Source: Vitis vinifera
Taxonomy: Eukaryota; Streptophyta; Magnoliopsida; Vitales; Vitaceae
Assembly: GCF_030704535.1 (NCBI RefSeq)
Contig: NC_081810.1
Span: 4,807,501 to 4,871,500, forward strand
Length of the DNA: 64,000 nucleotides
Direction of reading: 5' to 3'
In this document: in pieces, positions 48,201 through 64,000 of the stretch
Numbering within the stretch: the first letter of the stretch is position 1
How the letters are laid out: each line of letters begins with the position of its first letter
Notes under the pieces: generated by a model
Database searches by the model: none
Told to the model about the DNA's origin: nothing
Seen by the model: only the letters and a program-made list of their open reading frames with translations
Translations under genes and position numbers: made by a program

Positions 48201-49494
48201 CACAAATTGAAATAATACATTAATTCTGTTTGAAGGAAGGTTTTAGGCAGTCACATTGGCAAATTGGAACACGGGATGTCAAATTAATGATGATGATGTT
48301 TGTTGATAATAAAATCCTTAATTTTAATCATCCCAAAACCTAATACAAATGATTGGAATAAAATGGTGGTCACATGGGGAATGGTATTAAATTATGAATG
48401 TAATCAGTCTCCCTCTGAAACTGAGGGGCAAGTGGGGGTGGGGGTGGGGGGTGGGGGTGGTGGTGGTGGTGGTGGTGGGGTCTTTTTGTAGCTCTTTGTC
48501 AAATACAAGTTGGGCGTGAATCAATGTCTTTTCTTGAGGCCTATGTTGTTTAGGCATAAACTAACTGTAAGAACAAGCGAAGCTTCAAGTCTCTTTAAGT
48601 GAAGTCTCTCCAACAAGTTCTAAAAAAGTGATTAGCACAAATTATTTAAGTATTTTTTAATGTACTTTTTTTCAAGGTGGCCAGGCTTTTGTCATTAAAT
48701 TGACAGTTGGAAATTAAATCTGAATAATGGTGAATTATTAATTATTATTATTCCTATTACTACTCCTACTCTCAACTCTTTTCCACTAACATCATCAATG
48801 TAGCATAGATTTGAGGTGTTGAATTTTTCGAGTTTAGGTTCGAAGCACCTGGTCGCAACTAAAATATACCGTGAACCTCATTTGTTGAATAGAAAGTGTT
48901 TTTTTTTACTGAAATAGCTTGTTAATATCAACCAACATAATTAAAATAAACTTGTAATTAATATAATAATAATTTTTAGTTATGTTAGTTGATATTAATA
49001 GATTATTTTTAATTCAATGGAAAAAAATAAAATATTTTGATTTTTTTTATTCAGTCAAAAAATAAACATCATTTAAGTATATTAAAAAGTATTATAATTT
49101 TTATTATCTATTTTTTAATTCATCTTAAGAATTATGTTTTAGTATAAATTTAAAAATCATATTTTAAAAGTGTAATTTAATACATATTTAAAAACTAGGG
49201 AGCTACGACTAGAAATTGTTATTTTTAATTTTTATGGAAATCATAATTTTAAAATATGTTTTTAATTTAATTTAAAGAAAATAAGTAAATTAATTGGGAA
49301 AGTAAATAATTTTAAGCTTGAGGATGGTCATAGCATGGGGAAAGAAAAGAACAGGAAAAAGAGAAGAGAGACAGAGAGAGGAATAACGAGAATTGGGATA
49401 CCCTCTCAAACAAGTGAAGAGTTGAAGGGAGGGGCAAAATGCATTCGGTGTGGCGATCTGAGTTGAAAAAGGGAGGTCAACGCATCCTCAAGAG
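42263..49494. other. Intergenic region between the GH18 cluster and the CCT gene
   Basis: About 42263-44005 is the end of unit B. The rest has no supported gene; several short frames lack motifs. AT-rich stretches dominate at 42960-43200, 47040-47900 and 48890-49310. A pyrimidine repeat based on TTTTC lies near 46065-46108, and a G-rich tract at 48431-48480. The GA-rich 49340-49400 segment is probably the CCT promoter or 5' leader. Confidence 0.6.
48431..48480. repeat. G-rich (GGGGGT/GGT)n tract
   Basis: Fifty bases of G runs separated by single T's: several GGGGGT units, then GGT repeats. It has more than four G-runs of length three or more, so it could form a G-quadruplex on the plus strand. 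No gene overlaps it. Confidence 0.85.
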
Positions 49495-50631
49495 ATGACG
49501 TCATCGTCCACGTCATCATCCAGCTCGACCCACCTCCATAAGTATCCCTACTCTTCACCCCACACTCTCTCCAAACCCCATTCCCCACGCGCCATGTACG
49601 GACACACCAACCACTCCCTCTTCTCCGACTTCCTCGGCCACTTTCCGGCCTCCGACGTCCCTCCTCCTCCCTTCGTCTTTCCCGTAGCTCCGCCTCCTCC
49701 TCCTCCTCCTCCTCATCTCTCCCTCTCTGCTGTCGACGACTTCGACTCCGTCTCCATCTCCGATGCTCTGCTGCCTCACAACTCCGACCTCGGCAACAGT
49801 TGCAGCAGCGGCGGCTCCTCGAGTTCCCTCACCACGAGTTACTCCACTCAGAGACCGAGTTTCATCCAGAGAAGTGTGAGCAGCCACTCGCTTCAGCACA
49901 ACGGCCGCCACCCCCACCCCATTTCGCTGGTGTCGGAGTTCCTGGAGTCAGAGTCGCCTGTGAGGAGAGTTTACAGCACCGGCGATTTGCAGGTGAGCTT
50001 CTCAAATCACATAAATACCCACGCTCATTGTCTGTAACTACTTCACGCCATTGATCTCCTTTATCAAAGCTCCGAGGTTGCAACCCGACAAAGATTTAGA
50101 TGCAACTCAGCCACATGCAACTTCATGTAGACCCAAAACTACCATAATTGAATATCTTCATTTAGTACAACACTCTGATATTATTGCATGTTTTTTCCTC
50201 TATTATTCATATATTTTGGTACGTATAAATTCTAGAATTACTAGTAATTAATAAAAGGGTTCATTTGTTTTAATCTTGTTAATAGAGAATTAACATGATG
50301 CAACACCATCATCGACCCGAAATCTCCATATCGAATGACACTAGTATCATTGAAGGTATGATGACCAAGGCCTCTCGATACAGTCCGGAGGAGAAGAAGG
50401 AGAGAATAGAGAGGTATAGGAGCAAGAGGAACCAGAGAAACTTCAACAAGAAGATTAAGGTTTAACTTTGTTCTAAATCTAAATCAAGGCTTCTTCCACT
50501 AGAGCATTAATGCTATATAAAAACAGTACCCTCTTTGTAATTTTACTTGATTTGTTTCAAAAGTGTTTCAGTAGAGAAAAAGAAAAGGCCACTTGGTATT
50601 AAAAGTAAACAATTTTCCTGCTTTGCTTTTC

Positions 50632-50673
<42 letters not shown>

Positions 50674-50888
50674 GTTGAAGAAGTTGATTTTGTTTGTTGA
50701 ATCAGTATGCGTGTAGGAAGACATTGGCAGACAGTCGGCCGCGCATCAGAGGGCGGTTTGCGAGGAACGAGGAAATTGAGAAGGGTTCGCAGAGTCAGTG
50801 GAGTAACTTAGGAGGGGAGGAATGCGAGGAAGATGATGATAATTGGACCAATTTTCTGGATGCATTTTCAGCGAATCTAGTGCCCTAA
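49495..50888 (+). CDS. CCT-motif family transcription regulator, three exons, 284 aa (or 251 aa from a second ATG)
   Basis: Exons 49495-49992, 50286-50459 and 50706-50888 join in phase at GT-AG introns. The C-terminal half holds a complete CCT motif split by intron 2: RIERYRSKRNQRNFNKKIKY, then ACRKTLADSRPRIRGRFAR. This basic motif gives nuclear localisation and DNA binding with NF-YB/NF-YC in CONSTANS, TOC1 and CMF proteins. No B-box or receiver domain is seen, so this is a CMF-type protein. The N-terminus is Ser/Pro-rich with an eight-proline run and a STGDLQ motif that I associate with a subset of CMF proteins; the C-terminus is acidic (EEDDDNW). Either ATG (49495 or 49594) could be the start: the first lies in a TGACGTCA sequence that may be promoter or leader. 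Intron 2 has a (TA)n run. Target genes are unknown. Confidence 0.88.
49496..49515 (+). promoter_or_regulatory. TGACGTCA and CCACGTCA bZIP-type sites at the CCT gene 5' end
   Basis: A perfect palindromic TGACGTCA (49496-49503) and a CCACGTCA (49508-49515) lie together, overlapping the first candidate start codon. Both are classical binding cores for TGA/other bZIP factors. If the real start is at 49594, they would be promoter or leader elements; if it is at 49495, they are coincidentally coding (Met-Thr-Ser-Ser...). Confidence 0.35.
50636..50670. repeat. (TA)n microsatellite in CCT gene intron 2
   Basis: A run of about 17 TA dinucleotides, 35 bases before the intron acceptor. Confidence 0.9.
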
Positions 50889-53136
50889 AGTTGCCGTGGA
50901 AGCTAAGCTTCCTGTATGTTGTAATGTGGTGGCTAATGTTTTAGTGTGGCAAATTCCTATTTGTAGCAGTGATAATGCATTTGTAGTCTTGTGATGAAGC
51001 TTAAAGCTCAGGTGATGTAAATATGGTTAATGACATAATTATTAATGACAAATTTTGCCTTCAAAAGGACTTGGACAAGGCATGAGAATGTATCATTTTC
51101 CTTGGTATTCTGTGTTGCACTACACCCAGAAATTAACTACTGGACTGAAATTCAAAGGGAATAAGAGTATGTTTTCCAAACCAAACCTTTGAAAAGTATG
51201 GTTGTGGAATGAGAAAGGAGAAGAAAAAGTACATGACCATGACAGCCATGGTGCCAATCACCAGTATTGCCATGAGAGTGACACAACCAACTATCGACTT
51301 TGGCCTCAACCATGGATGCCTACTACTGCAACCAAATATCAAATATAGGATAGGAGTAGTGTGTAAAATTCGGCTGGATGGGAATGGGAGCTAAACCTAG
51401 GTTGGTTGTGAATTGTGATGGGGAATGTCAAAAGGAGGGCATTTTGTGATGCGATTGTCATGGAGAGAGAGAGATTGGACAGGCACAAAGAGCCTAGTGA
51501 ATGTGAGGATTGAAGAGTGTGGCACACTGCTCTTTTGCGAGGAGATAATGATGACCAAAAATTCAATCATCCCTGGGATCCAGTTTGGGTTAAATGAAAT
51601 AATGAGGGTTTGAATTTACTCACCGACTGGATTCTCACAACTCACAATGTGCATTCGTTAAAACCACGAAAGAGACAAAGATGGGAGGAGAAAAAAGAGT
51701 CCCTACTTTCTTTGATTTTTAAGCCACGTATCTTTGATATTGCCGGAATCGCTCACACTCACTTTGGGCTCCAAAGTCAAAAATCACCTCCCCCACAAGT
51801 CAACTCCTCTCATATATCAAAACTACTATTTTGGTGTGAAATGAGAAGATTATGGCCCTATATATATGCAAAGAGATAAGAGATAGAAAGACAAGAGCAC
51901 TGTTTTTGGGTAAAATTTAAATATCATAATGCTCTGCAGCTATGGCTTTTGCACGCCATGCCTTAGAAGTCTTCCATTATTGAATGCTATGCTATGAACA
52001 TCAATCTTCAACCCCTTTTTCTCCAAACTTTCTCTGCTCTGCTCTGATTTCAAGTTTTCTTTTGATCTTTGATCGTGCAGTTGATTTTTTCAGTTTCCGT
52101 GTACTTTGACTGTTCAGTCTCGAGAATCTGGTTGGGGGGCCTAGACATTGTATTAAAGAATGCTGTTAAACGGTCCACTAGAAGCATGTAAAGCAACAGC
52201 AAATGACAGTGCAGGGTACACACAAAAGATGGCAATAGCCCACTACTGTTCTACTCCTTTAAAAGTGTGGGTTTGGCCTCGTTTAAAATCATACATCTTA
52301 ATCTCTCTTTAGAGCGATCACTTGGTGCTTCATGTTACTGAATGATGATGTTGAAGCTTAAAATAATATGGCATGATTGGAGTCCTAATGGTAGAATTAG
52401 AATCTGAATCCAGACTTTCTTTATACAAAGGCTATTGTTCAAAAGGCAACCCCTAGAGGTTGGGAGAGCGGCTATGTTGATTCCTGTCGGCCGGCGGTGG
52501 GTTACCCACTTGAGTTATTAATGAATGGCCTCCAAGGATTAAAAAAATTTATAAGCTTAGGGCAGTTTGAATTATGATCCCTTTTTTTAATCCAAGGGCT
52601 CCAAATTTTTGTATCAACACAAATGATGAATTCTTTAGGGGATTGACCAGGTCTTGTAGACTGCAAAATTTCACAGGATTTGTCACCTTTCTCAAATGTG
52701 ACCAAAATCTAAGTGGATATCCATTGTTAACAAAGATATAAGGTAGTGTTTGTTTTTTTAACTTTTTGCTGAAAATAATTTGTTTTCAGAATTTAGGTTA
52801 TTTGTTTTTTTACTTTTTATGACTTATTATAAACTTTTTACTAAATAAAAAAAATCAAAATATATAGCTTTTTCTAAATAGAAAAAATGACATATTAGTT
52901 TTTCTTTACTTTTTAATACTTAATAGAAATAAAATATTACAAAAACAAATAACCCAATATTTAAAACTATTAAGCATTAAGGTTTTATTTAAAATTAAGT
53001 AAAAAAACAAACACCACCTAAGTCATACAACAAAAACAGTGACGGAAAGAAAAACTCAAAAGAAATTATATGAATATTCTCAACTATTTTGTATATGCCG
53101 AACAAAAACGATGCTTGAAGAGGGATCCTAATACAT
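50889..53136. other. Intergenic between the CCT gene and RPP30 (tail to tail)
   Basis: No gene is supported. It includes the CCT 3' UTR, a stretch at 51130-51570 with short frames on both strands (one hydrophobic, see rejected items), and a MITE at 52740-53020. Confidence 0.6.
52740..53020. mobile_element. MITE of about 281 bp with ~25-bp terminal inverted repeats
   Basis: The left end AAGGTAGTGTTTGTTTTTTT and the reverse complement of the right end (TAGGTGGTGTTTGTTTTTTT) agree at about 18 of 20 positions, and the similarity runs a few bases further inward. The interior is AT-rich and non-coding, so it is non-autonomous. A short TA/TAA target duplication is possible but ambiguous, so the superfamily is left open. 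Confidence 0.75.
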
Positions 53137-56100
53137 CTATAATATCGTAGTCTTGTTTCTTTTTCGGTGAGCTTTCTTCTTGAAAAGAACTGGACTCACC
53201 AAGCGCTTGAAAGGAAACAGAAGTGCAGCCCTACGCGGTGTCCTCTGTTTTGCTTTGGCTTTACCTGTATTCAGTAGACATAGGAACATGGTAAGTAGTA
53301 GGTAAGTGAATTTGAATTGGGAGGAATAGTTAGGGCTTGAAGTATATTTCATGAGTTCAGTGACCTATATAAGCTTAAATTTGCAACCAATGATGGGAGT
53401 TGCAGGGATGAGATGAATCAAATGAATGGTAGAATTAAGAAACAAGAATATTGGTCAAATGGAACATTGGTGGAAACATTTGGAAATGTAAAAATACATT
53501 TTTATGCCGTCTTTACCAATAATTGAAATAAGGAAATTTGAATGAGATGGGGAAATGGGATAGGAGAGAATAAGAAAGTTAAATCAAGGTGGTTGCATTC
53601 AGTTTAGACAAGAAAATCACAACCATCCAGCAGGAAGGTAGTCTTTAAAAATCAAACTAAAATTCCTGCACCCCAAGCTGCTATACCAGGAGCATAAACA
53701 ATTCAATTTATGAAAATCATTCAGAGAACAGCAATATCAGAATACTGTTGGCATATCATCCAATCCCTGGAACATGAATTAGAGCCAGTACCTGATATAG
53801 ATTCATTGATAGAAGGATACTCAGTTTCAGAATCATCAGCTTGTTTTTGCGCTTCCACAATCATTTCGTCCATTAGCTCATGATTTGCAACTGAAGAATC
53901 ATTGCTGCCTTTCAGCTCATCATAGCACTCCACAGAGGGAGTTCCATCAGAAAGTAAAACTGAATCATCTACAGGTTCCCTAAATTCTCTTTCTGAGGAA
54001 TTGTCATGCAAAAGCACATTGTTTGAGGCCAAAGATAAACTTGCTTCATTTTTCATATCAGTGTCAACTAAAACTTCATCCACTGTGACACTTCGTGCCC
54101 CCAAAACCACATCAAAACCTTTTGCATTCCTAGATTCTTCATTCTGTAAAACAGAAAGATTCACATCCCTGGTTTGGGTGGGGACTTCAAATTTACCATC
54201 AGCATCAGCATTACACACAGCATCACACTCAATGTCCATTAACACAGTGCACAATGTTAAATTATCATCTGGTAACACAACATTTGCTTCAGAACCAGCT
54301 GTGCACTCTTCTGATTGCAAATTATCTATTTCTGTTCTAACTGGGGAAAAATCTACAAGGCCATTTGAAATATTAGGTTCTTCCTCAGTGATGGTAGTAT
54401 GTGTTTTAATTTCTTCAGAATCAATATCAGCTTTTGAAGTATCATTAGGCGAAAATGATTTTTTAGAATCTTCATGACCAGATATTTGACATTTTGATGG
54501 GGTATTATATGATGATGTCTGTTCTGTTTCAGGAAAAAGTTTAAGCATGTCTGGTTGTTCTGATCCTCCATTAGTTGGAACTGGTGCCCCAATTTTCCCA
54601 TCAACAGACATAGAGTTTTTAATATTATCCACTGGCTGCAACACAGACTTTGTTCCTGATAACAAATCCTTTAGTTGCAACCCATGCGGTGGCATGTTGT
54701 CCACAATTGAAGCAAAATCAATGGCTTTCACAGTCTTGGATACTTTACCAGCAGCAGAGAAAGATTTTGCCATATCATCTAAGAGCAGATCACCTTCACC
54801 ACTAGAGATGGGGTCCCATTTAAGCCCATTGCCAGACCAAGGTTCATTGGAGTCAAATTCACTGGATGGTATTAATTCAACTCTGATGGCCTCCTTGTAA
54901 AATTGCTTTTTCCTTAAAGCATTAGCTATAAGAGATCTGCAAGACATGTGAATGGTCAATGTTTTATGCATATCAATCATCAGCTAAATGTCCTAAAATG
55001 CTTTAGGTTTTCTGCATACCTACAATTTTTAGAAATAGCTGCTTTAGCACGTTCCATGGAGAGACCAAGCAAAGAAGATAAATTTGCAACATCATATGGC
55101 CCTCTAAGCTCATTTACAGAAGGGGCAGCACTTGAGAAGATGAGATTGTTTCCTCGAGTCCAATCCACCAACAACTGGAAGCTTAGGTAGTGTGTTAGAT
55201 GGCTAGTTAATACATGATTCATCAGCATCTCACAAGACAGAACAACTTGACCTTCAGGTATAGGAATATGCTTACTCTAATGTGTCCAAGAAGCAATTAA
55301 CATATACAGGCTGTGCATACAACATGAAAAAATAAATAAATAAATAAACAATTTCAGCTTCTTGACATGTCTATGGAGAGGTCCTACACATACTGGATAG
55401 TTCAAAACCTACCCCTATAGACTGGTCACATAAAATACAAACACTAAATCAAGCCCCCCATGCTGTATATCAATTGGCTAACAGCATAGTCTAATCGTGC
55501 CAAATTATTGTCAGGGCTATAGGTTTAAATCCGTGTGTACAAGAATGGGGATTCTATTGTATTAGAAGTAGAAATCAGATAGCAAATATTGCAAAAATGA
55601 GATATCCAACAATTATTTTTACTACCCGGCATCGATAATCTGTAATATTCACTCTAATCCTCAAAGACATCCCTCCAGTATTATAGTTTTTGCAAATAAG
55701 GCAAAATCATTGTAAGCTAAGACCAACACAAAAGTAACCTAATCTTGAGTATGCATTGCCAGTTCATTCAAAACTAATTCCGAAAGAAAAAAGGTTGGAG
55801 TTAAAATTTTGAATACCATTGCAAGATTGCTGTTGAAAATAACTAAAAATATAAAATCATGAAGAAAACAATAGAAAATTAAAGATAAAAATTATTTGAA
55901 GAGCATATAGTGTTGTCTGCATGAAGGAATATTATGGAAGAAGAAAAATAATTTATATATGTTAGAGATCAACCCATCAATATGAATTATAAAAATCAAA
56001 TTACAAAGCCCAAAATTTGACAAGTGGCAAAGAAATTCTTCAATTCTCACCTTGGCATTCGATATCACTTGTTTCCTGGATTGAACATCGGATATAAGAT

Positions 56101-56911
56101 TAGAGTATGTGATTTCAAAATACACCCCGCGCTGCATATCACAAAGGCAAACGTCAAATGCCATTCTGTAATATATTTCTCACTCAAAACATCAAATTGT
56201 GAAACGGTAGAAAGAAAACCAGGGCAAGAGTAGTGAAGTGAAGAGGATACCTTAATTGCAGCTTTAACCATGGGAAGCTTCAATCGGAACGGCAGCTTCT
56301 CCGAGAAATCAATCGCGATTAAATCTACCTAAGTGATTGAAGTAAAACAACAATAATGCTATTTAATTTAGCACAAAGTTTCAATTGAAATTCAACAGAG
56401 CACAAAGACGGTTGAACTTGAATCCAATGCAACTATTTTTTAAACCAAAACACAACTTTCTTTTTGTTTTCACAGATGAGACTAAGCCACCAACCTCAGA
56501 AACCTGACAGGCCTGATCGAAGGCGTTCTGGTTCAAAGGCCGAACAGCGACCAAATCGTAGGACTTGAGAACGGGGTTGCCAGAGTTGAGAGCGGAGGCC
56601 TGAGGGGAGGAGTCAACGGCGACAGTGAGGCGCGTGTACTGACGGAAGGGAGAGGAGAGAGGAACGCCGAGAAGGCTGCGGTGGAAGCGAACGGAGGAGG
56701 AGAGAGATGGGGCCAGTTTGAGGAGAGAAGAGAGAGAGAGTGGGGGTATTGAGCAGGAGTCTGAGTCCGACATCACGCCCTTGATCTTGCGGTTGTAGGC
56801 AACTCCGCTGTACCCTAGCTCCATGGCCTTCACCACCACCTTTATCCGACTGCTCTTGTCGCCGGCCGCCGTTGTCCCATCGTAGGGGATGTTAAGGTCG
56901 AAGAATCCCAT
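53137..56911 (-). CDS. RPP30: RNase P/MRP protein subunit RPP30 with long C-terminal extension (667 aa, 6 exons)
   Basis: Exons from the 5' end: 56911-56495, 56328-56251, 56131-56051, 55174-55020, 54936-53792, 53264-53137; all GT-AG and in phase. The N-terminal part (about 1-250) is the RNase P p30 PHP-like fold: it starts MGFFDLNIPYDG, and contains YDLVAVRPLNQNAFDQACQ, VDLIAIDFSEKLPFRLKLP and MERAKAAISKNCR. It supports 5' processing of pre-tRNA and rRNA maturation in the nucleus. The remaining ~400 residues are an acidic, Ser-rich, probably disordered extension encoded mostly by one 1145-base exon, ending in a strongly basic tail (KAKAKQRTPRR...KKKAHRKRNK). Human RPP30 lacks this; the Arabidopsis homologue (GAF1), as I recall, is also long. 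The start codon is the first ATG, and the gene shares a divergent promoter with histone H4. Confidence 0.9.
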
Positions 56912-56993
56912 CCTCCTCTGAGTTTCAGTTTTCTCCGTTTCTACGTTGATATACTTTACTGGTTAGGGCTGCAGCCTGCAGTTTGCAGATGCA

Positions 56994-57096
56994 TGGGCTT
57001 TGGGTTTCAAAATCAGGCCCAAATTAGGCAGGCAACCATGTGCAATGGGTTAATTTAATTATTAGGTTAGGCGAAGTCCAGACCTTTCTAGGCCCA
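56994..57096. promoter_or_regulatory. Three site II (TGGGCY) motifs in the RPP30/H4 divergent promoter
   Basis: TGGGCT at 56994-56999 and AGGCCCA (reverse of TGGGCCT) at 57015-57021 and 57090-57096. Site II elements, bound by TCP factors, are common in promoters of growth and translation genes. They lie 80-185 bases upstream of the RPP30 ATG and fit a housekeeping gene. The function is inferred. Confidence 0.5.
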
Positions 57097-57191
57097 AAAG
57101 TAGGCCCGTAAGAGTTAACCCATTTTGGCAGTCTAAATACTCCCGCGCGCGCACTGCCCAAAAGAAACACAAAAGTATTTGAAACTAACGT

Positions 57192-57209
57192 CCACGTCAT
57201 CGATCCGAG
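57192..57209 (+). promoter_or_regulatory. Histone type I promoter element (hexamer + inverted octamer) of H4
   Basis: CCACGTCATCGATCCGAG matches the plant histone type I element CCACGTCANCGATCCGCG at all but one position: the ACGTCA hexamer next to the inverted CGCGGATC octamer. In plant H3 and H4 genes this composite directs S-phase and meristem expression. It lies about 130 bases before the TATA box (TATAAA from 57322) and about 315 bases before the ATG. Confidence 0.85.
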
Positions 57210-57400
57210 TAGCTTCCAATCCTTTATCTGAACCGTCCAAATGAAACCATGGACGACCGTAAACGCTCCCACAAACCACCACAAGGATCAACCCCAAATC
57301 TAATCAACCAAAGCGTCCCGCTATAAATTCACAACTACCTGCTGCCGATTGCCATCGAACCCTTGTACTCCACCAAATCTCTTGGATTCAAATTTTCTCA

Positions 57401-57491
57401 GTAAGTATCAATCTCTCTCGAAATTCGCAGCTCATCTATCTATCTAGGGTATTGCAGTTGTCTCTAATCTTTTGGGCTATTATTATTACAG
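57401..57491 (+). other. Intron in the 5' UTR of histone H4
   Basis: A strong donor (CTCA|GTAAGTAT at 57401) and acceptor (TATTATTACAG ending 57491) bracket 91 bases between the probable transcription start (about 57350) and the ATG, leaving a 15-base second leader segment. No ATG occurs in the spliced leader. Confidence 0.7.
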
Positions 57492-57503
57492 GTTTGAGCT
57501 TAA

Positions 57504-57818
<315 letters not shown>

Positions 57819-58710
57819 GGTTTCACCTGCAAAAGTCTTGCTGTCAAGAAAATTTAGAAATTATGTCGGTTTCTCGTTTGGGAATCTAGGGTTTCATATT
57901 GGGGCTTCTGTAATTACAGATGTTTAGATTTTCTTATTGTAGCTGTTTTGTAATCCGAAGCATGAATTACAATTTCACTAGTATTATTGTATATTATCGG
58001 TTCTTTCTTTCCTCTTTTGCTATTTTGTGGTTTCTGCTTAAAATTTGAATGTGTTGGGAAAGGAGTGGCAATGGTATGATTCGAAAGTAGCCTTCCGATA
58101 CAGGCCGGAAGGGCTTGAATTGGTGGGCAATGTTGCTGTTTTTGGGCGTCGTCAACCCGTATGCAATTAATTGTCTTGTATGTCTGCACTTTTGAAATTG
58201 CAAGTGCCGCATGAATGTTCCACTCGCTTGCTCTGATAATAATCGATTGGCATATGCGCAGACATGGTGGAGAATGGATTTAGTGGGTGAAATTCTTGTG
58301 CCAAGGAAACATTGCGGGCAGTACAGGGTCCAGGTTTCGAAATGCGGGCATGATGAAACCAACCCCCACAGAGGCTGCAAGCTCACGAGTGACTTGTTGT
58401 GTGCGGGCATTTGAATTAATTAGAACCTGGATTCCCGAAATATAAAGGTAAACACAGAAAACTAAACCATGCATCAAGAATTTTAAAGATTAAAGAGCAG
58501 GCCCAACTGGTTATTTTGCTCATTTAAAAATTCCATTACAAAACTAGTTTGGTTTAGCAGTCTAATCAAATCATTCCAAGGTCCAAACAAACTCTCAATC
58601 ATTCTAAAAAGGATGAGGGTTAAAAGTTGGAACCTAGAAAATTCCAGAACTCCATTAAGGCCCTGTAAAATAGCAGTCTTTTCAGACCACAAATCCACAC
58701 TATTGGCCTT
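57819..58710. other. Tail-to-tail spacer between histone H4 and the Ca2+-ATPase
   Basis: H4 3' UTR on the left and Ca2+-ATPase 3' UTR on the right. No gene is supported. GCGGGCA occurs three times between 58310 and 58410, without an evident role. Confidence 0.6.

Positions 58711-64000
<5,290 letters not shown>

Noticed and set aside
51133-51342. Minus-strand 69-codon frame with a hydrophobic stretch (MAILVIGTMAVMVMYFFF), behind a possible TTGCAG acceptor
   Set aside because: It could be the last exon of a small membrane protein, but no upstream exon with a matching donor was found and the family is unknown. RNA-seq would decide.
57914-58414. Open frames on both strands between H4 and the Ca2+-ATPase
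   Set aside because: They lie in the 3' flanks, overlap each other in opposite strands and lack any motif.

Overview
The window is nuclear DNA of a dicot plant. Genes have many short GT-AG introns, intergenic DNA is AT-rich, and Copia-type LTR elements are present. The protein set (NFRKB-like, kinesin-5, class III-like GH18 chitinases, a CCT-motif factor, RPP30, histone H4, ER-type Ca2+-ATPase) is eukaryotic and plant-like. The sequences remind me of grapevine (Vitis); that species call is inference. No bacterial-style operon, CRISPR array or plasmid/phage module was seen.

Layout. 1-2.5 kb: AT-rich intergenic DNA with a (TA)n tract. 2.5-7.1 kb (+): an intronless reading frame for an NFRKB-like INO80-complex protein, with two upstream ORFs. 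7.1-10.8 kb: convergent 3' flanks. 10.8-17.2 kb (-): a 22-exon kinesin-5 gene (1050 aa as spliced here) with a nearly perfect triplicated repeat in one intron and three AACGG (MSA-like) cores upstream. 17.3-25.7 kb: intergenic, holding a young, internally deleted Copia element with intact LTRs and target-site duplication. 25.7-44 kb: a GH18 chitinase-like cluster of three intact genes and two pseudogenes, made partly by a tandem segmental duplication (unit A about 27.9-34.24 kb, unit B about 34.26-44.0 kb). A solo LTR lies in unit A and a 4-kb repeat-derived insertion in unit B. 44-49.5 kb: intergenic. 49.5-50.9 kb (+): a three-exon CCT-motif gene. 51-53.1 kb: intergenic with one clear MITE. 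53.1-56.9 kb (-): a six-exon RNase P/MRP subunit RPP30 gene with a long C-terminal extension. 57.5-57.8 kb (+): histone H4 with a 5'-UTR intron, divergent from RPP30 across a promoter of about 0.6 kb. 58.7-64.0 kb (-): the last eight exons of an ECA-type P2A Ca2+-ATPase whose 5' end lies beyond the right edge.

How the genes relate. Apart from the GH18 array these are unrelated housekeeping or regulatory genes. Two are cell-cycle genes with matching cis elements: histone H4 (S phase; hexamer/octamer type I element) and kinesin-5 (G2/M; MSA-like cores). I found no convincing new biological system. The points most worth a second look are the GH18 duplication history, the triplicated intronic repeat in kinesin-5, and the upstream ORFs of the NFRKB-like gene. 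Exon boundaries were set by hand from splice consensus, frame continuity and remembered family sequences; no search or RNA data was used.
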